The translations under genes were made by a program, and so were the position numbers. The notes below the pieces were generated by a model, which had not been told where the DNA came from, did no database searches, and saw only the letters and a list, made by a program, of their open reading frames with translations. DNA of 64,000 bases from an uncultured Duncaniella sp. Its GTDB lineage: Bacteria; Bacteroidota; Bacteroidia; Bacteroidales; Muribaculaceae. Positions 9,539 to 18,102 of the stretch are shown here, piece after piece (positions within the stretch are counted from its first letter, which is position 1; every line of letters begins with the position of its first letter). The DNA lies in the NCBI GenBank assembly GCA_910578615.1, contig CAJTRI010000002.1:109655-173654 (forward strand). Direction: 5' to 3'.

Positions 9539-9565
9539 AAAAAAGTGTGTATAGAACACTTTTTT
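9539..9565. repeat. A/T-rich inverted repeat upstream of the locus promoter
   Basis: A 10-bp perfect inverted repeat (9539-9548 with 9556-9565; A6-GTGT and its complement) encloses a 7-base loop. It lies 12 bases upstream of the minus-strand -33 box and between two divergent genes. No transcript is expected to end here, so a protein-binding site is an alternative to a terminator. Confidence 0.5.
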
Positions 9566-9675
9566 ATCCGACCTCTCTTATTGTATTATACATGATAAGT
9601 ATGGCATGTGGCGGTTTTCAAACTATTTTCATTCGAGGAGCGTTGGATTATATAGTTTGTAAATAAAATAAATTT

Positions 9676-10917
9676 ATGGTGTCCTCGTCTCCTTCTTCCC
9701 CGTCCGAACAGTCTCCCATGTCTCGTAAATTGCAGTCTGACAAGGGATATTACTGGTTTGTCGTTATCTATCTTGTGGTTCTGAGCGCCCTTGGGTCTTT
9801 TGTCAACGACATGTACACGCCGGCTCTTCCGGGGATGTGCCGTTTTTTCGGTTGTTCCGTGCCTCTCGGCCAGATGGGGCTTACCATGGGGATGATAGGA
9901 CTGGCTTTGGGGCAGATAGTCCTCGGGCCGGTGAGTGACCGCTACGGCAGGAAGCCGGTCTTGTTCGGATCGGTGATGCTGTTCGTTGTTTTTGCTTTGG
10001 CAAGCGTGTTTTCCACCAACATACATGTCTTCAATCTGTGCCGTCTGTTTCAGGGCATAGGGGCGGCCGGCGGGTATTTTCTTTCAAGGACTATCCCGGC
10101 AGATGTATATTCCGGGCGCGGTCTTGCCAAACTGATGGCTCTTATCGGTGCTATAAACGGCATTGCCCCTGCATCGGCTCCCGTCATAGGCGGTCTGGCG
10201 GCAGATGAATGGGGTTGGAGGAGTATTTTTATTATCCTGGCTGTGTTCGCGGCGTTGGTCATGTTGTCCGGCATCTTTATGAAGGAGTCTCTCGTGCCGT
10301 CTCGGCGTGTCGCCGGTTCCTGGTGGAAGGAGGCTGTGAGCGGATACAGGAGCCTGCTCGGAAACCGCAGGTTCATGATACATGTATGTTTCAAAGGGAC
10401 GGCTCTCGGACTTCTTTTTGCCTATGTTTCGTCATCTCCTTTCATATTGCAGACACACTACGGACTGTCACAGACTTCTTATGGTCTTGTGGTGGGTTTC
10501 AATGCCCTGTTTATGGCTGCCGGTTCGATGGTGGCGATAAGGTTTCATCCTCTTGAAAAGGCTGCGCGTCTTGGCGCGATAATCCTTGCGGTAGGTGTCG
10601 CGGCACAGGCTCTGGCTCTTTACACGGTTCACAATATATGGATTTTTGACGGAACCATGGTTGTAGTCCTGTTTTCACTCGGTCTTATATTCTCCACCAC
10701 CAATACACTGGCCATGAACGAGGGGCGCGATAGGGCTGGTGAGGCGTCCTCTGTCCTCGGTGTGGCTGGATATATAGTCGGTGCTGTGGTCTCCCCGCTT
10801 GTCGGAATAGGAGATATTCTTCATTCCACGGCTATAACGTATGTCATCCTTGCCTTTGCCGTTTTTGTATTCTCTCGTCTTTCATCCAGACTTACGCCTG
10901 ACTCGGACGAGCGATAA
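9676..10917 (+). CDS. MFS transporter, Bcr/CflA drug-efflux type
   Basis: Inner-membrane proton-coupled exporter of 413 aa with about 12 hydrophobic segments, from YYWFVVIYLVVLSALGSF onward. The loop after the second segment reads GQIVLGPVSDRYGRKPVLFG, the MFS motif A, and SRTIPADVYSGRGLAKLMA and APVIGGLAADEWGWRSIF match the Bcr/CflA subfamily. The substrate cannot be read from sequence. The N-terminus before residue 15 is Ser/Pro-rich, so translation could instead begin at the ATG at 9718 (MSRKL). It diverges from the polysaccharide locus and converges on ribBA, with a strong shared terminator after it. Confidence 0.88.
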   Translation: MVSSSPSSPSEQSPMSRKLQSDKGYYWFVVIYLVVLSALGSFVNDMYTPALPGMCRFFGCSVPLGQMGLTMGMIGLALGQIVLGPVSDRYGRKPVLFGSVMLFVVFALASVFSTNIHVFNLCRLFQGIGAAGGYFLSRTIPADVYSGRGLAKLMALIGAINGIAPASAPVIGGLAADEWGWRSIFIILAVFAALVMLSGIFMKESLVPSRRVAGSWWKEAVSGYRSLLGNRRFMIHVCFKGTALGLLFAYVSSSPFILQTHYGLSQTSYGLVVGFNALFMAAGSMVAIRFHPLEKAARLGAIILAVGVAAQALALYTVHNIWIFDGTMVVVLFSLGLIFSTTNTLAMNEGRDRAGEASSVLGVAGYIVGAVVSPLVGIGDILHSTAITYVILAFAVFVFSRLSSRLTPDSDER

Positions 10918-10925
10918 AGAATTAA

Positions 10926-10970
10926 CGGGAGTCATTCCGTGTCATAATCATTGACACGGAATGACTCCCG
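10926..10970. terminator. Bidirectional terminator between MFS gene and ribBA
   Basis: A perfect 19-bp stem (10926-10944 with 10952-10970) encloses a 7-base loop. It starts 9 bases after the MFS stop on the plus strand and lies 54 bases beyond the ribBA stop on the minus strand. Only short U-runs follow on either side. Confidence 0.8.
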
Positions 10971-11024
10971 TTTGGTATTGTCTGTATGGGGACGGTTGTT
11001 AATGTGTGGCTATCCGGGAGCTGG

Positions 11025-12233
11025 TCAGATGTGCAGGGTATGGCCCATACGTATCTTCTTCGTCATCATGTAGCGTGAGTTGTAGGGATTGGATGGAATC
11101 TCCATGGGGACGTTTTCAACCACGTGCAGTCCGAATCCTTCAAGACCTGTGCGTTTGACTGGATTATTAGTGATGAGACGCATCTTCTCGATACCGATCA
11201 GACGGAGTATCTGTGCTCCTACTCCGTAGTCGCGCTCGTCGGCCTTGTGGCCGAGATGTATGTTGGCATCCACGGTGTCGAGTCCTTCCTCTTGGAGTTT
11301 ATAGGCCTTGATCTTCTCCATAAGCCCTATTCCGCGACCTTCCTGGTTGAGATATATTATCGCTCCTGTACCTTCTTTCTCTATCATTTCCATGGCCTTG
11401 TGGAGCTGTTCGCCACAGTCGCATCTCATGGAGCCGAAGATATCGCCTGTGGCACACGACGAGTGGACGCGCACAAGTATCGGCTTGTCGGGAGTTATCT
11501 CGCCTTTTATAAGGGCTATGTGTTCCAACCCGTTATCTTTCTGTCTGAACGGTATGAGGCGGAAGTGGCCGAAGGCAGTGGGCATATCGACCTCTACCCC
11601 TTCTTCTACAAGGCTTTCCGATTTTAGACGGTAGGCTATGAGATCGCGGATGGATATTAGCTTAAATCCCCATTCGTCGGCTTTCTCTCGGAGTTGGGGC
11701 AGGCGGGCCATGGTGCCGTCAGGGTTGAGTATCTCTATGAGGGATGCTGCCGGCCGCAGTCCTGCAAGGCGTGCGAGGTCTATGGCAGCCTCTGTGTGAC
11801 CCGGACGGCGGAGCACTCCGTCATCCTGGGCATATAGAGGATGTACGTGGCCCGGTCTTCCGAAGTCAGAGGGCTTGACGTCAGGGTCGGCAAGCGCCTT
11901 GATGGTGGCGGCGCGGTCTCTGGCCGATACTCCGGTGGAGCAGCCGGGAAGGAGGTCTACCGTCACGGTGAACGGGGTGCCGAGCATCGATGTGTTGTCC
12001 TCCACCTGATGGTTGAGTCCGAGTTCGCGGCAGCGGGAGATGGTCACAGGGGCGCACAGTTCTCCGCGTGCGTTTGATATCATGAAGTTGATGTGTTCCG
12101 ACGTGATCTTTTCGGCGGCGATGATGAGGTCGCCCTCGTTCTCTCGGTCTTCGTCGTCAACCACGATTACAAAGCGTCCTTCCTTGAAGTCGGCTATGGC
12201 TTCGGGTATGGTGTCAAGCTTTATCTGTTCCAT
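11025..12233 (-). CDS. ribBA: Bifunctional 3,4-dihydroxy-2-butanone-4-phosphate synthase / GTP cyclohydrolase II
   Basis: Cytosolic enzyme that makes both precursors of riboflavin from ribulose 5-phosphate and GTP. The start is the ATG at 12233 (402 aa); the frame extends two codons to a TTG. The N-terminal half is RibB, with the acidic motif DDEDRENEGDLIIAAE and GRPGHVHPL. The C-terminal half, from about residue 205, is RibA, with the zinc cysteines in SSCATGDIFGSMRCDCGEQL and YLNQEGRGIGL. The start overlaps the end of the upstream LptF/LptG gene by 20 bases, so the two are probably translated from one mRNA. No FMN riboswitch is possible at this junction. Confidence 0.96.
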   Translation of the reverse strand: MEQIKLDTIPEAIADFKEGRFVIVVDDEDRENEGDLIIAAEKITSEHINFMISNARGELCAPVTISRCRELGLNHQVEDNTSMLGTPFTVTVDLLPGCSTGVSARDRAATIKALADPDVKPSDFGRPGHVHPLYAQDDGVLRRPGHTEAAIDLARLAGLRPAASLIEILNPDGTMARLPQLREKADEWGFKLISIRDLIAYRLKSESLVEEGVEVDMPTAFGHFRLIPFRQKDNGLEHIALIKGEITPDKPILVRVHSSCATGDIFGSMRCDCGEQLHKAMEMIEKEGTGAIIYLNQEGRGIGLMEKIKAYKLQEEGLDTVDANIHLGHKADERDYGVGAQILRLIGIEKMRLITNNPVKRTGLEGFGLHVVENVPMEIPSNPYNSRYMMTKKIRMGHTLHI

Positions 12234-14133
12234 TTTCAATGAGTTTTATTAGTTGTGAGGAGACTGTCGCCACCATTTCCAGCTCGTGACGTAGGCGGGA
12301 CTGTGTGTATCGCCCAATGAGCCAGATGGCGATGCCGACAGGGAAGAGGATGGCCATGAGTGTCCCGAACCATCGCGTTGTGGCCGGTTGTAGGAACCAC
12401 AGCGAACGGATGACGGGATAGTCCATGAGTCGGATTATTATCATCTTGTCGCGGGAGTTTGACAGGCGTTCTATGATGTCTTCCATCTCGTCGCGCAGCG
12501 CGTGGAGGCTTTCACGGTCATATCCTTTGCGCCAGTATGACAGATAGGTCTGGCCGGCGGGATTGGATACGAGATAGTCTTGGGTCTTTGCCATGAGGGA
12601 CGTTAGGCGTCTTACGGACACGTCGGGTCGCACATCCTCCATGACCACTTCCTTCATTTCCACCTTGCGGGCCTCGCTGACCCCGAAGAACCGGCGGAAG
12701 AAGTTTATATAGGCGTCCTTGTTGAACACGGCTGAGTCATTGACGGCCTTGTAGGTGAAGAAGATGCCGAGAGGCAGTAGGATGGCGGCACTGAGCCACA
12801 TGCCCTGCCATACGGGCCATTTGCCGTCACGTGCAAACTTATAGCCCATATTGTCTATTATGTAATAGAAGATGAAGAGGAGCACCGAGATGACCAGCGG
12901 AGTCCCGAGGCCTCCTTTGCGGATGATAGCTCCGAGTGGGGCGCCTATGAAAAAGAAGATGATGCAGGCGAATGACAGCGTGAACTTTTTTTGCAGTTCT
13001 ATGGAGTGGCGGCGTATTGTTTTCAGGTCATCGGCCATGCCGAGGGCCGTGAATTCATAGTCCTGACGCTGGCGCTGAACCTTGGAAAGCGCCTGGTTCA
13101 GATAGTTGAGAGCAAATCCGGATGAGGAGCCGCGAAAAACGGAGTCGATATTGAGAGGTCTGGGAAGGGATACATCTTTTCGGCGTTCCTTTATAGGCTT
13201 GCCGTCGACATATGTCGTCTTGTAAGGTGAGACATTAAGCACCGGGCGTTCCCGCAGGTCTGTGGCATAACGGTTGCCGAGAGAGTCTACCCGCATCCCC
13301 ACGGAGTCTATCGTGGCTTGGAGTTCGGCCATGTTCTTGCCCACATACTGGTTTCTCATACCTTGTTCGTCCATGCGGTTGAAGTTGGCGTCAAATTTGA
13401 GCATGATCTCCTTCGTGTCAAATGATTCACGTCTGTAAGGGACATTCTTCATGCCGGTGGCGGCATCTTTGAGATTCTCGAATGATTCTCCCTGCCACAG
13501 GCGAAGGAAGAGGTGGGTCTTGTCCGGCGTGATGGTCATCTTGCCGGAGTCGGCAAGAATAATGGAAGAATTCTCGAATCCTCGCGAGACGTCATAGATC
13601 ATCATGTCATAAAGGACGCCCGTCTCGCGGTTCTTCTCCTGTACGAAGAGGTTGTAGCCCGGAATCTGGTCATAGAAAACACCTTCGGGGATTTCAAGCT
13701 CGGGGGACTTCTGTCTCATGGAATAGAGAAGAGTCCACATCTTGGTCTGTGCTATGGGGAGCACGTTGTTCTGGAAGAAGAATGCCCCGGTTGATATGAT
13801 GACCATCAGTATGATGAGGGGCGTCATGGTGCGAAGTAGCGATATTCCGGCTGCCTTCATGGCTGTCAGCTCGAAACTTTCACCAAGGTTGCCGAATATC
13901 ATTAGCGAGGCGAGAAGTATGGCGAGCGGGAGAGCCATAGGAACCATGGTGAGCGCGGCATAGAAGAACAGTTCGGCAATGACGTCAACGCCGAGTCCCT
14001 TGCCCACGAGGTCGTCTATATAACGCCACAGGAACTGCATGAGCACTATGAAGAGGCAGATGCAGAACGTCATCACGAACAGAGGTAGAAAACTCTGGAG
14101 GATGAAGAGATCCATACGCTTGATCCTGAGCAT
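12214..14133 (-). CDS. LptF/LptG-family permease (YjgP/YjgQ)
   Basis: Predicted inner-membrane permease subunit of the lipopolysaccharide export machine, 639 aa. Three hydrophobic helices lie in the first 125 residues (FVMTFCICLFIVLMQFLW; LFFYAALTMVPMALPLAILLASL; a third near LIILMVIISTGAFFF). A long periplasmic domain follows, with more helices near residues 385-465 (IIFFFIGAPLGAIIRKGGLG) and one near the end (ILFPVGIAIWLIGRY). IRKGGLG is a conserved loop of the family. The protein is longer than the E. coli subunits, as usual in Bacteroidetes, because of an insertion before the last helix. It cannot be assigned to LptF or LptG by eye. It is co-transcribed with ribBA. Confidence 0.9.
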   Translation of the reverse strand: MLRIKRMDLFILQSFLPLFVMTFCICLFIVLMQFLWRYIDDLVGKGLGVDVIAELFFYAALTMVPMALPLAILLASLMIFGNLGESFELTAMKAAGISLLRTMTPLIILMVIISTGAFFFQNNVLPIAQTKMWTLLYSMRQKSPELEIPEGVFYDQIPGYNLFVQEKNRETGVLYDMMIYDVSRGFENSSIILADSGKMTITPDKTHLFLRLWQGESFENLKDAATGMKNVPYRRESFDTKEIMLKFDANFNRMDEQGMRNQYVGKNMAELQATIDSVGMRVDSLGNRYATDLRERPVLNVSPYKTTYVDGKPIKERRKDVSLPRPLNIDSVFRGSSSGFALNYLNQALSKVQRQRQDYEFTALGMADDLKTIRRHSIELQKKFTLSFACIIFFFIGAPLGAIIRKGGLGTPLVISVLLFIFYYIIDNMGYKFARDGKWPVWQGMWLSAAILLPLGIFFTYKAVNDSAVFNKDAYINFFRRFFGVSEARKVEMKEVVMEDVRPDVSVRRLTSLMAKTQDYLVSNPAGQTYLSYWRKGYDRESLHALRDEMEDIIERLSNSRDKMIIIRLMDYPVIRSLWFLQPATTRWFGTLMAILFPVGIAIWLIGRYTQSRLRHELEMVATVSSQLIKLIENGTDKA

Positions 14134-14183
14134 TGTTGTGGCGGGGATTGGGGTCGTGGAGTGGTTGTTGGCAGTTTCTGAAA

Positions 14184-14220
14184 CAGCGCCCGGCCGGAAG
14201 AGATAGCCGGACGGGCGCTG
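14184..14220 (-). terminator. GC-rich hairpin after the second ompH gene
   Basis: A 9-bp stem (14184-14192 with 14212-14220) plus a further 4-bp GC stem (14194-14197 with 14207-14210) across one mismatch. It lies 30 bases beyond the ompH stop and 51 bases before the lptF/G start. Only three U follow on the minus strand, so termination may be partial. Confidence 0.55.
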
Positions 14221-14249
14221 TAATATATTCTTAATGGGTAGTTCGCGGC

Positions 14250-14744
14250 TTATTTAACGCCGAGACGGGTCTTGACGGTGTTGGTGATGTCGGTGACATC
14301 GGTACCTACGTAGACTGGAACCATGTTTTCGAAAACGAATGTGTAGTTACCCTCAGCGCCTACGTTCTGTATGGCTTTCATCACGCTCTCCTGTATAGGG
14401 GCCATGAGCTGCTGCTGCTGGCGCTGGAGATCCTGCGAGGCTGTCTGGCGGAACTGCTGTATCTTGTTGTCAAGTTCCTGCATCTCCTGCATTCGGCGAT
14501 CCTTGATGGTCTGGGGTGTCTTTTCGTCGAGACCCTGGAACTCCTCATACTTTTTCTGGAATTCTTCTTGAAGCTTGGCAAACTCGTCCTCATATTTCTT
14601 GGTTGCTGCCTCCATCTGCTCGTTGACTGTCTTGATCTCGGGCATGGACTCCATGAGCTGTGCGGTGTTTATAACTGCGAATTTCTGAGCAAACACGCTC
14701 ATGGGGAGCGCAATCATGATTGCGAGAAGTAATTTCTTGATCAT
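14250..14744 (-). CDS. OmpH/Skp-family periplasmic chaperone, copy 2
   Basis: A 164-aa periplasmic protein with a signal peptide (residues 1-19, ending VFA). The mature part starts QKFAVINTAQLMESMPE, the family opening. A long coiled coil follows (about residues 40-115, rich in E, K and Q, for example EEFQKKYEEF), which forms the chaperone tentacles. The C-terminal core resembles ENMVPVYVGTDVTD. OmpH/Skp proteins carry unfolded outer-membrane proteins to BamA, encoded two genes upstream. It is the last gene of the outer-membrane biogenesis cluster and may also have its own promoter at the end of the preceding ompH copy. Confidence 0.9.
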   Translation of the reverse strand: MIKKLLLAIMIALPMSVFAQKFAVINTAQLMESMPEIKTVNEQMEAATKKYEDEFAKLQEEFQKKYEEFQGLDEKTPQTIKDRRMQEMQELDNKIQQFRQTASQDLQRQQQQLMAPIQESVMKAIQNVGAEGNYTFVFENMVPVYVGTDVTDITNTVKTRLGVK

Positions 14745-14820
14745 CGTTTATTTAAAGTGTTTGATTTACTGGATATGGTTAGTTGGATAAATATGTCGGC
14801 TTGCTTGGGCTAACGCGGTG

Positions 14821-14828
14821 CAAAGATA
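14821..14828 (-). promoter_or_regulatory. Possible internal -7 box ahead of the second ompH
   Basis: TATCTTTG followed by CACC on the minus strand matches the TAnnTTTG consensus and lies directly after the stop of the first ompH. The -33 region is only a T-run (TTTTT near 14847-14843). The predicted leader to the start at 14744 is about 70 bases. Confidence 0.4.
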
Positions 14829-14834
14829 GACAAA

Positions 14835-15350
14835 TTATTTTGAAAAACCTAACTTTTCAAGCACCTCGTTGGAGACGTCGATACGGGGGGATGCAAAGAT
14901 GATGTCGGCGGTGGTGGCACGGTCGAAGATACATTGATAGCCACGCTCTTCTGACACTTTCTTGACAGCGTTGTAGACATCGTCCTGTATGGGTTTCATG
15001 AGGGTCTGGCGTTTTTTGTAAAGCTCCCCGTCAGGGCCGAAGTATTTTTGGCGTAGCTCGGCCGCGCTTTTTTCCTTGGCCACTATTTCGGCCTCTTTCT
15101 TTTTCTTCTGCTCGTCTGTCAGGAACACCATCTCGTTCTGATAGTTCTTATATAGGGTCTCGGCTTCCTTGGCCACTGCCTCCACCTCTTTCTGCCAACG
15201 CTGGGACAACTGGTTAAGCTGCTCGTTGGCCATCTCGTAGGAAGGCACGTTGCTCAGGATATAGTCCATGTCGACAAGGGCAAACTTCTGGGCGCTTGCT
15301 CCGAGAAACGATATGACGGCGATGAACGCTGTGAGGATAAGTTTTTTCAT
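14835..15350 (-). CDS. OmpH/Skp-family periplasmic chaperone, copy 1
   Basis: Periplasmic chaperone of 171 aa, starting at the ATG at 15350 (MKKLILTAF); the frame extends 17 codons further without a better start. The signal peptide ends at GASA, and the mature part begins QKFALVDMDYILSNVPSYE. A charged coiled coil follows (AKEAETLYKNYQNEM; EKSAAELRQKYFG). The tandem arrangement after bamA repeats the order known in Porphyromonas, where two ompH genes follow bamA. The two copies share the family layout but differ enough in sequence that they may form separate or mixed trimers; that is inference. Confidence 0.9.
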   Translation of the reverse strand: MKKLILTAFIAVISFLGASAQKFALVDMDYILSNVPSYEMANEQLNQLSQRWQKEVEAVAKEAETLYKNYQNEMVFLTDEQKKKKEAEIVAKEKSAAELRQKYFGPDGELYKKRQTLMKPIQDDVYNAVKKVSEERGYQCIFDRATTADIIFASPRIDVSNEVLEKLGFSK

Positions 15351-15437
15351 TTGTTCGTATTTTCGGATGTTGGATATACTGTTGTGATATAATATAGACA
15401 CCCGGGATGAGGAAAAGTTTAATTAGAAGTCAAGAAG

Positions 15438-18065
15438 TTAGAATTCCTGTCCGAGTATGAAGTGGAAGTGTGAGCCGCCTTTTTCTCCATACACGCGGTC
15501 GAAACCGTAGGCCCAGTCGATACCCATCATACCCACCATCGGGAGGAAGATGCGGACACCGACACCGGCCGAGCGTTTGAGGTCGAACGGCGAGAAGTTC
15601 TTGACGTCCATCCATGCGTTGCCCCCTTCCATAAAGGCCAGACCGTATATGGTCGTGGTGGGTTGGAGCATGAACGGGAAGTGGAGTTCGAGTCCGAAGC
15701 GTGTATATGCTCGTCCGCCTCCGAGACGGTAGGGGGTGAGCTGGCCGTTGTCATAACCTCTGAGGGCTATTGTCTCCTGCGCATAGGTATAGGAACCTGA
15801 CATGCCGTCGCCGCCTACGTAGAATGTCTCGAACGGCGATTTGAGATATTTGTTGTAGCTGCCGAGAAGGCCTATGTCTGCACGCGTCATGAGCACGAGC
15901 GTGTATTTTCCGTCAGGGTTGGTGAGCGGTGTGTAGGTGCGGGAATTGAATCGCAGTTTCCAGTATTCGATCCAGCGGTAGAGTTCGCGATGGGCTTCGT
16001 CTGTGTTTGTCTCAGAGAGTTTCTTCCAGTCCTTCTTGCCGAAGAGCGAGGCGGGAGGAGTGAGAGACAGGCTCAGAGAGAATGTCGATCCTGTTCGGGT
16101 GTATTGCGGGTTGTCGATAGAGTTGCGTGCAAGGGTGAGACCGAGCACCATGGAGTTGGAGGTGCCGTTCTGCATATTGAGCAGGTATTCCCAATTTTTG
16201 AGGTGATACCAGTTGTAACCGAGTTCGGCTTGGAATGTGAACCAGTCGTCAGGCCAGCTGAGACGTTTGCCGAAGCCTACGTTTACGCCGAGCATTTGGA
16301 GATATTTGTTGGGGTCGTAGGCATTCTCGATGGCATTGTTGTAATAGTCGTTGTAGCCGGTGTTGTAGAGACCTCCGTAGGAGTACATGTAGTTGCTCAT
16401 GTAGCGGTTGTTGTAATAGGAGGAATTCACACCTGTCTGACGGCTGTAATAGGCCGATACGGATAGTGAGTTGGGGCGCTTGCCGCCGAACCACGGGTCA
16501 AGGAACGATATCGAGTAGGCCTGATAGTAACGGGCATTGGTCTGGGCTGAGATTGACAGCTGCTGTCCCTCGCCCTGAGGGATAAGTCCGCGATAGGAGT
16601 TGGGATAGAAGAGGTTCTTGATGGAGAAGTTGGTAAACTTTATTCCCACTTTTCCGATGACGCCTGTCTGGCCCCAGCCAAGCGAGAATTCGAGCTGGTC
16701 GTTGCTCTTGGATGTGAGGTTGAAAAGGATATCCACCGTTCCGTCCTCTTCGTTGGGTTCAGGACGGATGTCCATGCTTTCGGGGTCGAAGTGGCCTGTC
16801 TGGGCTATCTCGCGAGCGGAGCGCATGAGGTCGGTCTTGCTGAAAAGCTCTCCGGGTTTTACACGCAGTTCTCGGCGTATCACTTTCTCATATAGACGGT
16901 CGTTGCCGTTGATGATGACGTTGTTGATGCGGGCCTGCGGGCCTTCGAATATTCTCATTTCGAGGTCTATGCTGTCGCCGCTGATGTTCTTCTCGATAGG
17001 CACGATGTTGAAGAAAAGGTAGCCTTTGTCCATGTAGTAATTGGATATGGCGTCATCGTCCTCGTTTGTTCGCTTGTCAAGGAGTTTCTGGTTATATACG
17101 TCGCCTTTCTGTATGCCGAGCACCTCGGATAGTATGGCTGTGGGATAGACGGTGTTGCCCACCCAGCTTACATCGTTGATATAGTATTTCTTACCTTCGT
17201 CAAGCGAGATGTAGACGTCAACTGTCTTCTCGTCAAAAGGTACCACCGAGTCACTGAGAATAGCGGCGTCACGATAGCCCTTCTCGTTGTATTTCTGGAT
17301 TATGCGTCTGAGGTCGTCCTGATAGTCGCTTTCCACGAATTTCTTCTGGCGGAAGAGGTTGAGGATCTTGCCTTTTTCGTTGGTTTTCTTCATGGTGCGC
17401 TGGATCTGGTTGTCCGAGAGCACCTCGTTTCCGTCAATGTATATCTTGTGGACTTTTACCTTGTCGTTCTTGTTGACATTGATGTTTACAATCACCTCGT
17501 TTGGCGCGGACAGGTCTTCCACAAGGTCTATCTTTACCTTGGCGTTTCCGAATCCCTTGTTTGAGTAGTATTTGGAGATTATCTGTTCGGCGCGGTTGAC
17601 GATGTTCTGGGTGATCTGGTTGCCACGCATGAGTTGCAGCGATTCGTCAAGATCCTTCTGCTCCCCTTTTTTGACACCTATATAGTTGATCGACGATATG
17701 CGTGGCTGCTGGCGCAGGTTGAATGCCAGCCAAGCCTTGTTGCCTGAGACCTTGTCAACGGATATCTGCACCTTTGAGAAAAGCCCCTGTCTCCACAGAC
17801 GCTTTGCCGCATCGGAAAGGTCGCTGCCCGGGATGGGTATGTAGTCGCCGATTTTTAGCCCCGAGTATCCGATGATGTTCTTGTCTTCATAGTTGTCAGC
17901 CCCGGTGATACGTATCCCGGCAATCTCATAGCTTTTCGGTATGCCCGAAAAGATGACCGTAGGATTTATCACGGTGTCGTTGGCAAGCTGGGCGCTTACA
18001 GGGAGCGACCCTGTAATGACAAGGCCGAGCACGAGGAACAAGATATGTGAGAATGGTTTGCGCAT
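15438..18065 (-). CDS. bamA: Outer-membrane protein assembly factor BamA
   Basis: Central subunit of the machine that folds beta-barrel proteins into the outer membrane, 875 aa. The signal peptide ends at VSA (about residue 25). A series of POTRA domains covers about residues 45-450 (for example EIAGIRITGADNYED, KVKVHKIYIDGNEVLSD, INNVIINGNDRLYEKVIRRELRVKPGELF). The barrel then follows, with WFGGKRPNSLSVS and a C-terminus ending in Phe (FHFILGQEF), the usual barrel signal. It follows uppS by 37 bases and precedes the two ompH genes. The position and domain order leave little doubt. Confidence 0.96.
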   Translation of the reverse strand: MRKPFSHILFLVLGLVITGSLPVSAQLANDTVINPTVIFSGIPKSYEIAGIRITGADNYEDKNIIGYSGLKIGDYIPIPGSDLSDAAKRLWRQGLFSKVQISVDKVSGNKAWLAFNLRQQPRISSINYIGVKKGEQKDLDESLQLMRGNQITQNIVNRAEQIISKYYSNKGFGNAKVKIDLVEDLSAPNEVIVNINVNKNDKVKVHKIYIDGNEVLSDNQIQRTMKKTNEKGKILNLFRQKKFVESDYQDDLRRIIQKYNEKGYRDAAILSDSVVPFDEKTVDVYISLDEGKKYYINDVSWVGNTVYPTAILSEVLGIQKGDVYNQKLLDKRTNEDDDAISNYYMDKGYLFFNIVPIEKNISGDSIDLEMRIFEGPQARINNVIINGNDRLYEKVIRRELRVKPGELFSKTDLMRSAREIAQTGHFDPESMDIRPEPNEEDGTVDILFNLTSKSNDQLEFSLGWGQTGVIGKVGIKFTNFSIKNLFYPNSYRGLIPQGEGQQLSISAQTNARYYQAYSISFLDPWFGGKRPNSLSVSAYYSRQTGVNSSYYNNRYMSNYMYSYGGLYNTGYNDYYNNAIENAYDPNKYLQMLGVNVGFGKRLSWPDDWFTFQAELGYNWYHLKNWEYLLNMQNGTSNSMVLGLTLARNSIDNPQYTRTGSTFSLSLSLTPPASLFGKKDWKKLSETNTDEAHRELYRWIEYWKLRFNSRTYTPLTNPDGKYTLVLMTRADIGLLGSYNKYLKSPFETFYVGGDGMSGSYTYAQETIALRGYDNGQLTPYRLGGGRAYTRFGLELHFPFMLQPTTTIYGLAFMEGGNAWMDVKNFSPFDLKRSAGVGVRIFLPMVGMMGIDWAYGFDRVYGEKGGSHFHFILGQEF

Positions 18066-18102
18066 ACTTTCGTGATGAAGTTGGGAGTGGGGAGGGAGTG
18101 GG

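Larger units (their letters stand above)
9326..9675. other. 350-base divergent intergenic region: locus leader and promoter region
   Basis: No gene is visible. The left part is a leader of about 165 bases for the minus-strand polysaccharide locus, starting near 9490. It is followed by the minus-strand promoter (9497-9526) and an A/T-rich inverted repeat (9539-9565). The right part carries the presumed promoter of the MFS gene. The best -7-like match there is TATAGTTTG near 9650, which is off consensus by one base in spacing, so I do not call it separately. Confidence 0.6.

Noticed and set aside
12214..12260. FMN riboswitch ahead of ribBA
   Set aside because: The ribBA start overlaps the preceding permease gene, so there is no leader for a riboswitch at this junction.
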